Positions 45,693-54,801 of a stretch of DNA of 64,000 nucleotides are shown here, piece by piece. Numbering within the stretch: the stretch's first letter is position 1; each line of letters begins with the position of its first letter. The notes beneath the pieces were generated by a model. The model was not told the origin of the DNA and made no database searches. It was given only the letters and a program-made list of their open reading frames with translations. The position numbers were made by a program, and so were the translations under genes. This DNA comes from Aliiroseovarius sp. PrR006 (lineage in GTDB: Bacteria > Pseudomonadota > Alphaproteobacteria > Rhodobacterales > Rhodobacteraceae), in assembly GCF_010500215.1 (NCBI RefSeq), contig NZ_JAAGOY010000004.1, positions 434,001-498,000 of the forward strand, given 5' to 3'.

Positions 45693-47216
45693 TTAGCCCA
45701 CAGACCCTTCAAGCGAGATCGCCACAAGCTGTTGGGCTTCCATCGCAAATTCCATCGGCAGGGCTTGCAGCACTTCCTTGGCGAAGCCGTTGACGATCAG
45801 GGCCACGGCCTCTTCTTCGTCCATGCCCCGCTGGCGGCAATAGAACATCTGTTCCTCGTCCACCTTCGATGTCGTTGCTTCGTGCTCGACCCGCGACGAG
45901 TTGTTCTTCACCTCGATATAGGGAACCGTGTGCGCCCCGCATTTGTCACCGATCAGCAAGCTGTCGCACTGCGTATAGTTGCGCGAGTTTTTGGCTTTCG
46001 GGTGCATCGACACCAGACCACGATAGGTATTCTGCGCCTTGCCTGCCGAGATCCCCTTGGACACGATGCGCGATTTGGTATCGCGGCCCAGATGCACCAT
46101 TTTGGTGCCGGTGTCGGCCTGCTGATAGTTGTTGGTGATCGCGATCGAATAGAACTCGCCCTGGCTTTCGGCCCCGCGGAGGATGCAGGACGGGTATTTC
46201 CACGTCACAGCGGATCCGGTTTCCACTTGCGTCCACATCACTTTCGAACGATCCCCGCGGCAATCCGCACGTTTGGTCACGAAGTTATAGATGCCGCCCT
46301 TGCCTTCTTCATCCCCGGGGAACCAGTTCTGAACGGTCGAGTATTTCACCTCGGCATCTTCTTCGATGATGATCTCAACCACTGCGGCGTGAAGCTGGGC
46401 GGTGTCGCGTTGCGGCGCAGTACAGCCTTCCAAGTAGCTGACATAGCTGCCTTTATCGGCGATGATCAGCGTACGCTCGAACTGGCCGGTGTTTTCCGCG
46501 TTGATGCGGAAATAGGTCGACAGTTCCATCGGGCAACGGGTATTGGGCGGGATATAGACGAACGACCCATCCGAGAACACGGCCGAGTTCAGCGTCGCAT
46601 AATAGTTGTCCGAGACCGGTACCACCGAGCCCAGATACTTTTTCACCAGCTCAGGATGTTCTTTGATCGCTTCCGAGATCGAACAAAAAATAACGCCAGC
46701 CTTCTTCAGTTCGGCCTGAAAAGTCGTGCCAACTGAAACCGAGTCAAACACTGCGTCCACAGCGACCTTGCGGCCTTCTGCGGGCATATCCTCGGCGCCT
46801 TCGACGCCCGCTAGGATCATCTGCTCTTTCAGCGGGATGCCCAGTTTTTCATAGGTGGCCAGCAGCTTGGGGTCGACCTCGTCCAGCGACTTGGGCTTCT
46901 CTTCCATCGATTTCGGACGGGCATAGTAATACTGGTCCTGAAAATCGATTTCCGGATAGTTCAAAAGCGCCCAGCTGGGCTCTTCCAGCTTTTCCCAACG
47001 CGCGAACGCTTCAAGACGCCATTCGGTCATCCATTCGGGTTCGTCGTTTTTCTCGGAAATCAGCCGGACGATATCGGGGTTCACGCCTTTGGGGGCGTAT
47101 TCCATCTCGATCTCGGTTTCCCAGCCGTATTTATAGGCCCCGGCAAGCGATTTCACCGCTTCTACGGTTTCCTCTTCAACGCCTTCTTTGGCGATCAGTT
47201 CATCCACACCGGCCAC
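45693..47216 (-). CDS. sufB: Fe-S cluster assembly protein SufB
   Basis: A 507-residue scaffold protein. Core beta-helix strands and conserved blocks include [21 protein letters not shown]-like [39 protein letters not shown] and the C-terminal [17 protein letters not shown]. The GTG start follows AAAGGATAAAAA. It assembles nascent Fe-S clusters with SufC and SufD and lies 26 bases after the cysteine desulfurase gene. Confidence 0.96.
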   Translation of the reverse strand: MAGVDELIAKEGVEEETVEAVKSLAGAYKYGWETEIEMEYAPKGVNPDIVRLISEKNDEPEWMTEWRLEAFARWEKLEEPSWALLNYPEIDFQDQYYYARPKSMEEKPKSLDEVDPKLLATYEKLGIPLKEQMILAGVEGAEDMPAEGRKVAVDAVFDSVSVGTTFQAELKKAGVIFCSISEAIKEHPELVKKYLGSVVPVSDNYYATLNSAVFSDGSFVYIPPNTRCPMELSTYFRINAENTGQFERTLIIADKGSYVSYLEGCTAPQRDTAQLHAAVVEIIIEEDAEVKYSTVQNWFPGDEEGKGGIYNFVTKRADCRGDRSKVMWTQVETGSAVTWKYPSCILRGAESQGEFYSIAITNNYQQADTGTKMVHLGRDTKSRIVSKGISAGKAQNTYRGLVSMHPKAKNSRNYTQCDSLLIGDKCGAHTVPYIEVKNNSSRVEHEATTSKVDEEQMFYCRQRGMDEEEAVALIVNGFAKEVLQALPMEFAMEAQQLVAISLEGSVG

Positions 47217-47242
47217 TTTTTATCCTTTCAATCCGCAGGGGA

Positions 47243-48286
47243 TCAGCGTCCCCGCGCGCGGAATTTCTCATGTTCGCGAAGCCAAGCCTGTGCAAAGGCT
47301 CGGACCTCATCCTCACTCGTCGTGGGGCCAAGCGAGACGCGCAAAGCGCATCCCGCGTGATCCCGGTCAAATCCCATTGCCGCCAAGGCAGCGCTGGTTT
47401 TTACCTTCCCAGATGAACAGGCCGAGCCCGCGGAAACCGCAAATCCGGCCAGGTCCATCACCATCACCTGCGTCTCACCTTTCCAGCCCGGAGTGATGAA
47501 ACACGATGTGTTGGGAAGCCTGTTCGCGTCTTTCCCGACAAAAATAGTCTTATTCGCCGATTCCGCAATGGTGTTTTCTAGAATCTTTCTAAGTTTCTCG
47601 ACCTTCGACCAGGTTCCGGCTTCCAATTCTTTCTGTGCAGCGGTGGCCGCAGCGGCAAACCCGGCAATCCCGATGACATTTTCGGTTCCGGACCGACGCC
47701 CCATTTCCTGCCCGCCCCCTTTGATCCGCGCCTCGATATCGGTACCGCGCTTTACGATCAGCGCCCCCACGCCCTTGGGGCCACCAAGTTTGTGGGCCGA
47801 AACGATCGCCATATCGGCACCGCACCAGTTGAAAGCAAAGGGGATCTTTCCGAAAGCCTGCGTGGCATCGGTCATCATGAGCCCCTCGGGCAGTTTCTGA
47901 ATGATGCCAGTTTCGGAATTGGCCAGTTGCAAAGTGCTTTGCGCCGTATCCGGAACATGGACTGCGCCCTGCTCGTCGATCACCAAGTCTTCCTGACACC
48001 AAGACCGCACCGCATCATGCTCGATCCCAGCACAGGACAGGCCACGCCCCGCCAAAGCCAGTGCTGCGGCTTCGGTCGCAGATGAGGTGAAAATGATATC
48101 CGCCCCCTCAGCCCCCAGCGCAGCCGCCAGATCCTTGCGTGCCCGTTCGATCAGCCCCTTGGCCGCACGACCTTCGGCATGGACCGAGGACGGATTGCCC
48201 ACAAGTTCCATCGCCTCGATTATCGCGGCCTTGGCCTCGGCTCGTAAAGGCGTCGTGGCATTCCAATCCAGATACACACGGCTCAC
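47243..48286 (-). CDS. Cysteine desulfurase (NifS/IscS-like, group I)
   Basis: About 347 residues. YLDWNATTPLRAEA opens the domain, VSAHKLGGPKGVGAL holds the PLP lysine, and AGSACSSGKVKTSAAL carries the catalytic Cys290 on the mobile loop of group I enzymes. It is shorter than IscS (about 404). GTG 48286 is preferred because AAGGAG lies seven bases upstream; ATG 48304 has none. A second desulfurase beside SufS in one operon is a Rhodobacterales feature. Confidence 0.92.
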   Translation of the reverse strand: MSRVYLDWNATTPLRAEAKAAIIEAMELVGNPSSVHAEGRAAKGLIERARKDLAAALGAEGADIIFTSSATEAAALALAGRGLSCAGIEHDAVRSWCQEDLVIDEQGAVHVPDTAQSTLQLANSETGIIQKLPEGLMMTDATQAFGKIPFAFNWCGADMAIVSAHKLGGPKGVGALIVKRGTDIEARIKGGGQEMGRRSGTENVIGIAGFAAAATAAQKELEAGTWSKVEKLRKILENTIAESANKTIFVGKDANRLPNTSCFITPGWKGETQVMVMDLAGFAVSAGSACSSGKVKTSAALAAMGFDRDHAGCALRVSLGPTTSEDEVRAFAQAWLREHEKFRARGR

Positions 48287-48303
48287 CGGCGCACTCCTTC
48301 GCA

Positions 48304-48345
48304 TTTTCTTTTCATAAATATCCTCGCCGAAGGCCTAAAATCGCC
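48304..48345. repeat. Partial copy of the dispersed intergenic element (copy 2)
   Basis: TTTTCTT and CATAAATATCCT resemble the 5' block of the elements at 41141 and 61692, without the hairpin part. It lies between iscR and the desulfurase start. Confidence 0.45.
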
Positions 48346-48355
48346 GCGCAGCGGC

Positions 48356-48817
48356 CTAGTCCTCGTCCACCACCGAAAACAGCGTGGGCACAGCGGGGCA
48401 TGGGGTCAGTTCGTTCTTCACCACATCCGACAGGCGGGTCTGGTGCAAGAAAACATAGACATGGGCCGACAAGCCTTCCCACAACCGGTTGGTCATGGAT
48501 TGCGCGCGTGAACCCGAGGACGCGCCGGATGCGCCCGCGCCCTTGTGCATGGCCGATACGGTTTCATCTACAGCTTCCAGCACCTCGGACACACGAATTT
48601 CCGACGCTGAACGCGCCAGCTTGTATCCTCCGCCAGGTCCGCGGACACTATCAACCAAACCAGCGCGCCGCAGTTTTACGAAAAGCTGTTCCAGATAGGG
48701 AAGCGAAATATCCTGCCGCTTGGCAAGATCGGTCAGTGACAGAAGAGCGCCATCGTCCTGCATTGCAAGATCCGCCAGCGCAACCATTGCATATCGACCT
48801 TTTGTGGACAGCTTCAT
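48356..48817 (-). CDS. iscR: Rrf2 family regulator IscR, lacking the three usual cluster cysteines
   Basis: A 153-residue regulator. The start MKLSTKGRYAMVALADLAM and the recognition helix ISLPYLEQLFVKLRRAGLV with SVRGPGGGYKLAR match E. coli IscR closely. In place of the C-x5-C-x5-C cluster region it has SAMHKGAGASGASSGSRAQ, with no cysteine. The only cysteine is Cys140 near the C terminus. Rhodobacter sphaeroides IscR is known to have a single cysteine and still bind a cluster. It is the first gene of the suf operon and probably its repressor. Confidence 0.94.
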   Translation of the reverse strand: MKLSTKGRYAMVALADLAMQDDGALLSLTDLAKRQDISLPYLEQLFVKLRRAGLVDSVRGPGGGYKLARSASEIRVSEVLEAVDETVSAMHKGAGASGASSGSRAQSMTNRLWEGLSAHVYVFLHQTRLSDVVKNELTPCPAVPTLFSVVDED

Positions 48818-48854
48818 ACCGTTCCCCCTGCAAAAACATTGACCTTTTCGGCCC

Positions 48855-48868
48855 TGACCACTAGGTCA
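48855..48868. promoter_or_regulatory. Candidate operator in front of iscR
   Basis: TGACC-ACTA-GGTCA is a perfect 5-bp inverted repeat 38-51 bases upstream of the iscR start, where a repressor would overlap the promoter. An autoregulatory IscR site is plausible but unproven. Confidence 0.4.
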
Positions 48869-49004
48869 CTTAGGACTGGTGAGAATGCGGCCATGCCGCG
48901 TCCGGATCACCAACTCCGTATTATGGTGCGGGCCAGCCAGCGTCAAGAAAACCGGTTTTCAGACAGCTGCTGCCCCAGACAAAAGAAAAAGAGGCCCAGA
49001 CCAG

Positions 49005-49658
49005 ATGCCCGAAGTGATTTTTGCAGGCCCCGAGGGCCGACTTGAAGGCCGCTATCACGCTCAGAAAGAAAAAGACGCCCCCATCGCCATCATCCTGCAT
49101 CCGCATCCGCAATTCGGCGGCACGATGAACAACAAGGTCGTCTACAATCTGCACTATGCCTTCCACAACATGGGCTTCAACGTGCTGCGCTTCAACTTCC
49201 GCGGCGTGGGCCGCAGCCAGGGTGAATACGACCAAGGCGTGGGCGAGCTGTCGGACGCGGCCTCGGCCTTGGATTACCTGCAGTCGATGAACCAGAATGC
49301 CAAGCATTGCTGGGTGGCTGGCTTTTCGTTCGGGGCATGGATTGGCATGCAGCTTTTGATGCGCCGTCCTGAGATCACCGGCTTTGTCTCGGTCAGCCCG
49401 CCCGCGAACATGTACGACTTCAGCTTCCTGGCGCCCTGCCCCAGTTCGGGCCTGATCATCAACGGCACTGCCGACCGTGTCGCCCCACCGGCAGATACAC
49501 ACACGCTGGTCAACAAGCTGCACGAGCAGAAGGGCATCACCATCACCCATGAAGAAATTCAGGGCTCGGGTCACTTCTTTGAAGACGACCACATGGACAC
49601 GATGATCACCCATGTAGACGAATATGTCCGCCGTCGCCTGACCGAGACCACACGCTGA
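49005..49658 (+). CDS. Alpha/beta hydrolase (serine esterase type)
   Basis: A 217-residue protein. ILHPHPQFGGTMNNKVVYNL is the conserved oxyanion region of this small hydrolase family, RFNFRGVGRSQG is the next strand, the nucleophile lies in AGFSFGAW, Asp in GTADRVAP and His in GSGHFF. The substrate is unknown. ATG 49005 begins directly before the domain; a longer frame starting near 48879 has no conserved content. It is divergent from iscR. Confidence 0.85.
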   Translation: MPEVIFAGPEGRLEGRYHAQKEKDAPIAIILHPHPQFGGTMNNKVVYNLHYAFHNMGFNVLRFNFRGVGRSQGEYDQGVGELSDAASALDYLQSMNQNAKHCWVAGFSFGAWIGMQLLMRRPEITGFVSVSPPANMYDFSFLAPCPSSGLIINGTADRVAPPADTHTLVNKLHEQKGITITHEEIQGSGHFFEDDHMDTMITHVDEYVRRRLTETTR

Positions 49659-49665
49659 GGCCAAC

Positions 49666-49887
49666 ATGGATCTGCTGGAACAAGTCGCCGACAAACTGGC
49701 TCAGGAAGTTCTAGAAGCCACTCGGCTGACAGGAAATGACGCATTGGTGGACGAAGTGAAGAAAACCATCGGTGCGTCTTCCACAACTTTGGAAGAAGCG
49801 TTTATGACCGCGGTGCGCATCCGTCGGGCTGAAGCACGCGGGCGTGATACCCTCCGACAGCTTCTGGAAAAAGAGATGTTGGACTGA
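49666..49887 (+). CDS. Small conserved-looking hypothetical protein
   Basis: A 73-residue helical protein: DLLEQVADKLAQEVLEATRL, then EEAFMTAVRIRRAEARGRDTL. It is amphipathic, charged and has no membrane segment. It follows the hydrolase gene by seven bases and should be co-transcribed. No family recognised. Confidence 0.68.
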   Translation: MDLLEQVADKLAQEVLEATRLTGNDALVDEVKKTIGASSTTLEEAFMTAVRIRRAEARGRDTLRQLLEKEMLD

Positions 49888-50172
49888 AATCACCTCAGGC
49901 AATTCGCTTGGGGTTTTCCAAATCAAGATAAGATCGCAGAGCTTTCAACGTGGTAATTGAGACCACGTGCTTGCCCTTTCCGTTCGCCCATCCCCCAAAT
50001 TTTTGCGAGATTTTTTGCTGCGACTAGGATCACCCGGTCGCATTTTGGACATATTCTGAACTCATTTGTGGCAATTTACGGATCTTTGTGTCAAAATGGC
50101 CATTATTTGACTAAAGTTTGTGTCTTTTTCGACCAACGAATTTTGTGAAGCAGTACTTTAAAGGGGTGAAAA
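49888..50172. promoter_or_regulatory. Intergenic region upstream of the GDGP-repeat gene
   Basis: An AT-rich 285-base gap. ACGTGGT and ACCACGT (49948-49968) form a perfect 7-bp inverted repeat around seven bases; it may end the upstream transcript or bind a regulator. No gene is visible. Confidence 0.45.
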
Positions 50173-50850
50173 ATGCTTACACATAAGACAGCGCTGGCCG
50201 CGCTTGCAATGGCTGGTGCGATGTGGGGGGGGTCCACACAGATCGCACAAGCAAAGCAATACTGTACTGTATCGACAGCGAGGCTGTCGCTGGATACTGA
50301 CGTTCTTTGCAAATGCGAAGTCGTGACCAGGCAGATGCTTCGGTATATCCATAGACAGGATGAATTCCTGAATGTTCTCGCGGATGTTACTCAAGAATGT
50401 CCGGCGTTCGCAGATGCATTGAATGCGCTGCCAACCGCAACGACGATACCCGGCGATGGACCCGGTGACGGTCCTGGCGATGGGCCCGGTGACGGTCCTA
50501 GCGATGGACCCGGTGACGGTCCTGGCGATGGGCCCGGTGACGGTCCTGGCGATGGGCCCGGTGATGGCCCTGGCGATGGACCCGGTGACGGTCCTGGCGA
50601 TGGGCCCGGTGACGGTCCTGGCGATGGGCCCGGTGACGGTCCTGGCGATGGGCCCGGTGACGGTCCCGGCGATGGGCCCGGTGACGGTCCTGGCGATGGA
50701 CCCGGTGACGGTCCCGGCGATGGGCCCGGTGACGGTCCTGGCGATGGGCCCGGTGGTGGTCGAGGCGGCCCGCAGGGGAATAATGGCTTCGGCACCGGCG
50801 GTGGCGATGGTGTGCCCGGTAAATCGGACAAGCCCGACAACGACCGCTGA
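50173..50850 (+). CDS. Secreted protein with 25 tandem GDGP tetrapeptides
   Basis: A 225-residue protein. A signal peptide (LAALAMAGAMWGGSTQIAQA) is followed by a roughly 65-residue domain with four cysteines (KQYCTV, VLCKCEV, QECPAF). Residues 94-193 are 25 uninterrupted four-residue units, all GDGP except one SDGP. A Gly-rich tail follows (GGGRGGPQGNNGFG) with a charged end. The regularly spaced Asp residues suggest divalent-cation binding or an extended spacer, but no known family matches. AAGGGG precedes the ATG. No anchor or sortase-like signal is seen. Confidence 0.8.
   Translation: MLTHKTALAALAMAGAMWGGSTQIAQAKQYCTVSTARLSLDTDVLCKCEVVTRQMLRYIHRQDEFLNVLADVTQECPAFADALNALPTATTIPGDGPGDGPGDGPGDGPSDGPGDGPGDGPGDGPGDGPGDGPGDGPGDGPGDGPGDGPGDGPGDGPGDGPGDGPGDGPGDGPGDGPGDGPGDGPGDGPGDGPGGGRGGPQGNNGFGTGGGDGVPGKSDKPDNDR
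50452..50751 (+). repeat. 12-bp tandem repeat encoding GDGP
   Basis: Exactly 300 bases, 25 units of 12 bp, alternating mainly between GGCGATGGGCCC and GGTGACGGTCCT variants, giving a 24-bp higher-order period. Unit gain or loss keeps the frame, so length variation between strains is likely. Codon positions 1 and 2 are conserved and third positions vary. Confidence 0.95.
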
Positions 50851-50901
50851 TATCTTGAGCCCCTAATTAAGGGCGAAGAGAAGATCGTTGGAAAAACTTA
50901 G

Positions 50902-50930
50902 CCCGGCAAGAAGAGTTATCCTGCCGGGTT
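50902..50930. terminator. Terminator between the GDGP gene and the peptidase gene
   Basis: CCCGGCA pairs with TGCCGGG. T-rich on the plus side (TTATTTC) and on the minus side (AAGTTTTTC), it can serve both convergent genes. Confidence 0.75.
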
Positions 50931-51075
50931 ATTTCACTGAGATTCAGTTTAGGCTCGGTGTTTGCTGAAGCTGAATGCTGTTGGCGACGATCGATCCGGC
51001 GATAGTGACACTTAGGTCGCGTGTAACTTATGAATAGATTGCTGTTCCACAAACCGAGGCTGGCTTCAGCCCCGC

Positions 51076-51687
51076 TTACCCACCAGCGATGACGTTCACC
51101 CATCGCGACGGGCTACTGGGATCCTGCATCCGCAAGAAAAAATAGCGCGTGTCACGCCAATTCCGGATCGAATTTGTAACGTTGTCCAGAACCATGTCGC
51201 CTTTTTCCGTGCGCACAACCAGCACCGCATGTGGACGACGGCGTCTGTCCAGAACAGTTGCGATTAGCAGGCGCTGAGGATCAATCCCCTTGCTGATTAA
51301 GGCCCTTTTCTTCGCCAAGGCGTAATCTTCGCAATCACCACCGCGACTGGTGGGAATCGCCCAACGCTCGGCCTCGCCATATTGTTGACTGTCTTCAATT
51401 GCCCGGGTCGATCGATTGATTTGTGTATTTACCGCGCGCACAACTTTCATTTGCCCTTGCGTGACAGCGCCGTTTGACGATCCGCGCGCGCAAGCCCAGC
51501 TATAGGTGGAACACAGGCGTTGCGCACCCGGCGGGGCCGTTCCTAATCCGCGCGATTTCAGGAAATCGGGTCCGATGGCGCCCCCTTCCGTCGGCGCGGC
51601 AAAGCTTGCCAGCACCGCCAACAAAGCTGCGCCAATGATTTTACGTCCAAGTGCACGAATACTGCCCGGACCAGAGAGCGTGGTCAT
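51076..51687 (-). CDS. Bacterial transglutaminase-like cysteine peptidase (BTLCP)
   Basis: A 203-residue secreted or periplasmic protein with a hydrophobic leader (IIGAALLAVLASFAAPTEGG). Catalytic residues are Cys119 in GGDCEDYALAK, His153 in RPHAVLVV and Asp168 in MVLDN, the BTLCP (DUF920) triad. LapG, the studied relative, is a calcium-dependent protease that cuts surface adhesins. No adhesin gene is present, but a repeat protein with regularly spaced Asp residues is encoded next door, convergently. Confidence 0.87.
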   Translation of the reverse strand: MTTLSGPGSIRALGRKIIGAALLAVLASFAAPTEGGAIGPDFLKSRGLGTAPPGAQRLCSTYSWACARGSSNGAVTQGQMKVVRAVNTQINRSTRAIEDSQQYGEAERWAIPTSRGGDCEDYALAKKRALISKGIDPQRLLIATVLDRRRRPHAVLVVRTEKGDMVLDNVTNSIRNWRDTRYFFLRMQDPSSPSRWVNVIAGG

Positions 51688-51846
51688 CCATAAACCTCCA
51701 TCGATCGCAAACTTAAAGGCACAAACATTTACAATTTGTGTCTTTGGCGTCGGCGACCAAAGTTGCCCCCCTCAGGCAAGCTCGACCATGAACAGAACCA
51801 ATGACCAAATCCAGTACTACATGCTCACTTACTGCAATATTTTAAC

Positions 51847-51866
51847 GTGTGTGACAAAGCACACAC
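51847..51866. promoter_or_regulatory. Inverted repeat between the BTLCP and M32 genes
   Basis: GTGTGTG-ACAAAG-CACACAC, a 7-bp perfect stem with a 6-base loop, in the 287-base gap upstream of the BTLCP start. It may be an operator or transcript hairpin. Confidence 0.4.
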
Positions 51867-51974
51867 CCTACGCCCGCGCGTATTTCCGCCGACCCTTTTT
51901 AAGCCGGAGAGCTCAGCGCGCACGGATCGCTGGGTGAAGTTTCACCAGCAACCCGCTGATCTTCATGTGAAAGG

Positions 51975-53453
51975 TTAGCCGAAATAGATTCCGTCGAACT
52001 TATTTTCCAAGTACGCCAACAGCGGCTCCACCGAGACAGGCTTGCCCGTAGCATGCTCAATCGTCGCGCGCGGCGTGCGCAAACTGCCATGCTGTTGCAG
52101 CTTGTCAGACAGCCAAGCCGTGGCTGCGGACGAATCCCCCTGCCCCAACTTCGCGTCCAGATCTGGCAGATCACTGCGCAGCGCGTCATAAAGACAGCCC
52201 GCATAGATGTTGCCAAGCGCGTAGGTCGGGAAATAGCCAAACAACCCGACGGACCAATGCACATCCTGCAACACGCCGTTCGACGCCTTGTCGACCTCGT
52301 ATCCGAAATCAGCCGCGAACCGTTCGTTCCACGCGGTTTCCAGATCCGCGACGTCCAGTTGACCGCCAATCAGGCGACGTTCCAAGTCGAAGCGCAGCAT
52401 GATGTGTAGGTTGTACTGCACCTCGTCCGCTTCGGTGCGGATGAAGCCCTTTTGAAGCCGGTTCACCATGCCATAAAACGCATCCGCATCGGTTGCCGGT
52501 GTTTTGCCAAACCGTTTCTCCATCTGGTCAAACAGCCAACCCGTGAACGCGCGCGAGCGGCCCAATTGGTTTTCATAGATGCGCGATTGGCTTTCATGCA
52601 CACCCATCGACGCCCCACGCCCAATCGGCGTCAGCAAGTAAGCGTTGTCGATATTCTGCTCGTAGCAGGCGTGCCCGACCTCGTGGATCGTCGAATAGAA
52701 GCAATTGAACGGATCTTCTTCCGAGGTCCGCGTGGTGATGCGCACATCCAGGCCCGAGCCCGAGCTGAACGGATGCACCGCCTTGTCGATCCGCCCATGC
52801 TTCAGATCATAGCCAAAGCTCTTTGCAAGCTTGGTTGACAGCTTCAACTGCTTCTTCTCAGCCCAGTTCCCCACAAGAACTTCAGGCTGGTTGGGCGCCC
52901 CAAGTGCTTTGTCGCGCAAGGTCACCAGACGCGGACGCATCGCGTCGAACAAAGTTTGGATATCGCCCCCTGTGATGCCGGGCTCGTAGTCATCCAGCAG
53001 CGCATCATAAAGATCACCGCCATCTGCCAGCGCGCTGGCTTCCTCGCGACGCAGATTCACCACTTCTTCCAGAACCGGCTTGAAAGCGGCGAAATCATCC
53101 GCCGCCCGTGCTTCGGCCCATTTGCCCTGCGCGGCCGAGGTCACACGGGCCAGTTCTGCCGCAAGCGCCACAGGTACTTTCGCGGCGCGGTCGCGTGCCC
53201 GGCGGATCTCACGGATCTGAGCACGTCCAGCGTCGTCCAGAGCGCTTTCGTCGACAGCTTCGAGCCACTCTCCCACACGCGGGTCATTGCGGCGGGCATG
53301 GAGGATCTTCTCCATCGCCGCCATTTCCTCGGCCCGCTGCGGCCCTGCCCCGTCAGGCATCACCGTTTCCTGGTCCCAGCCCAAACGGCCCGCGACTTCG
53401 CCCAAGGCTTGGGTGTCGCGGGCAAATTCCATCAGATGGTCAAATGCGCTCAT
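51975..53453 (-). CDS. Carboxypeptidase M32 family
   Basis: A 492-residue metallopeptidase. HPFSSGSGLDVRITTR, the zinc site TIHEVGHACYEQ (HExGH), ESQSRIYENQLGRS and EADEVQYNLHIMLRFDLER are all standard for the M32 family (compare Thermus carboxypeptidase Taq). It removes C-terminal residues from peptides, probably in the cytoplasm. Its ATG is three bases after the ctaA stop, with CGGAG inside the end of ctaA. Confidence 0.94.
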   Translation of the reverse strand: MSAFDHLMEFARDTQALGEVAGRLGWDQETVMPDGAGPQRAEEMAAMEKILHARRNDPRVGEWLEAVDESALDDAGRAQIREIRRARDRAAKVPVALAAELARVTSAAQGKWAEARAADDFAAFKPVLEEVVNLRREEASALADGGDLYDALLDDYEPGITGGDIQTLFDAMRPRLVTLRDKALGAPNQPEVLVGNWAEKKQLKLSTKLAKSFGYDLKHGRIDKAVHPFSSGSGLDVRITTRTSEEDPFNCFYSTIHEVGHACYEQNIDNAYLLTPIGRGASMGVHESQSRIYENQLGRSRAFTGWLFDQMEKRFGKTPATDADAFYGMVNRLQKGFIRTEADEVQYNLHIMLRFDLERRLIGGQLDVADLETAWNERFAADFGYEVDKASNGVLQDVHWSVGLFGYFPTYALGNIYAGCLYDALRSDLPDLDAKLGQGDSSAATAWLSDKLQQHGSLRTPRATIEHATGKPVSVEPLLAYLENKFDGIYFG

Positions 53454-53456
53454 GTA

Positions 53457-54605
53457 TCAGCTCCGAATGCTTTGTTCGGTGGGATAGCCCGCAAGGAACC
53501 GGGCGTTCAGGACCAATACCCACACCAGCATCGCGCCGATCTGGTGGGTGATGGCCACATGTAAAGGCGAGGCCTGAAGGACAGTTACAATGCCCAGCAC
53601 CGCCTGCGCTCCGACCATCGAACAGGCCAAGGTAAAGCCCGTACGCACCATCTGGTTGCCCGACTTGCGCGAGACGCGCCAGACGACAATCGCAAAGATT
53701 ACAAGCACATAGCCCACCATGCGGTGCATGAACTGAACAAGACCGGCATTTTCAAAGAAGTTGCGCCAGATGGGCGTGATATCGAAGGCCTCGGGTGGGA
53801 AGAACTGATCGCCCATCCACGGCCAATCGACGAAGGACCGACCCGCGTCGATGCCCGCCACCAAAGCACCCAGCAGGATTTGCAGGAACGCCAGATGCAA
53901 CAGCCCCGTGCCCATGCCAAAAAGCTTGCGCTCGCGCAGACGGCGCGCCGCCATCAGGCTGGCCTCTTTCCGGCCCAGAAGCAGCATATACCATGCAATG
54001 AAGCCCAAGATCACGAAGGCCAATCCTAGATGCACCGCCAAACGGTACGAGGCCACGTCGACGCGGTCCCCCGTCAGACCCGATGACACCATCCACCAGC
54101 CAATAGCCCCCTGCAGCCCGCCAAGCGCGCCCAGAAGCAACAACCGCCCTGTCCAACCGTTGGGGATCTTACGGGCTGCCAGAAAGCCAAAAAAGCCAAT
54201 CGCCCAAACCAAACCAATGAAGCGACCCAACTGACGGTGACCCCACTCCCACCAATAGATCGATTTGAACGCTTCAAGATCCATGTGGCTGTTCTGCAGT
54301 TTGAATTCAGGAATTTCCTGATACTTGGCGAACTCGTCCTCCCACGCGGCCTGATCCATCGGCGGCATCGCCCCGGTAAAGGGTGCCCATTCGGTGATCG
54401 ACAGACCAGAATCGGTCAGGCGCGTCAAACCGCCCACGACGACCATGATGGCCACCAAAGCAAACAGAAGCATCAGCCACAGTCGGACTGCCCCACGCGC
54501 GCCGCCACCGCCCGACCCACGCTCGATCGCGCCGGTCTTGGGGGTGTCGCGCACCTCTTCTTTGGTGTCGCTGACTTCCTCGAAAATGCTGCGGGGCTTG
54601 GACAT
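53457..54605 (-). CDS. ctaA: Heme A synthase (Cox15/CtaA)
   Basis: A 382-residue inner-membrane protein with eight predicted helices. It carries the four heme-ligand histidines in EWGHRQLGR, LAVHLGLAF, QFMHRMVGY and AITHQIGAM. An internal GLSITEWAPFTGAMPPM is characteristic. It oxidises heme O to heme A for cytochrome aa3 oxidase. ATG 54605 follows CGGAG, so the longer frame from 54833 is not used. It is first of a two-gene operon with the peptidase. Confidence 0.95.
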   Translation of the reverse strand: MSKPRSIFEEVSDTKEEVRDTPKTGAIERGSGGGGARGAVRLWLMLLFALVAIMVVVGGLTRLTDSGLSITEWAPFTGAMPPMDQAAWEDEFAKYQEIPEFKLQNSHMDLEAFKSIYWWEWGHRQLGRFIGLVWAIGFFGFLAARKIPNGWTGRLLLLGALGGLQGAIGWWMVSSGLTGDRVDVASYRLAVHLGLAFVILGFIAWYMLLLGRKEASLMAARRLRERKLFGMGTGLLHLAFLQILLGALVAGIDAGRSFVDWPWMGDQFFPPEAFDITPIWRNFFENAGLVQFMHRMVGYVLVIFAIVVWRVSRKSGNQMVRTGFTLACSMVGAQAVLGIVTVLQASPLHVAITHQIGAMLVWVLVLNARFLAGYPTEQSIRS

Positions 54606-54801
54606 CTGGATCTCCGTTTCGGGTTTGCGCGATAATGGCCTCAGCCGCCCGGAATGCCAAGGGGCCAAAACCCGGGAATTGACGCAAAAAATCGCCCGCA
54701 GATCACCTGAAACGCCCCCTTTTGGTTGCCCCCAGATCGGGCGTTCTGCTAAGGTGGCGTGACCTATATATAGTGTGAAACGCACAAAAACGGCGGACAA
54801 C

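Noticed and set aside
43408-46736. Long plus-strand frames over sufD, sufC and sufB (499 and 399 codons)
   Set aside because: Antisense to the suf genes; no ribosome site and no known family.
50452-50751. CRISPR-like array
   Set aside because: Units are 12 bp, contiguous and without unique spacers; it is a coding tandem repeat and no cas gene is present.
50391-50840. Minus-strand 149-codon frame of PGPSPGPS repeats and a plus-strand frame from 50423 (MGPVTVLAMDPVTV repeats)
   Set aside because: Any 12-bp repeat without stops opens several frames. Only the 50173 frame has a ribosome site, signal peptide and unique flanking domains.
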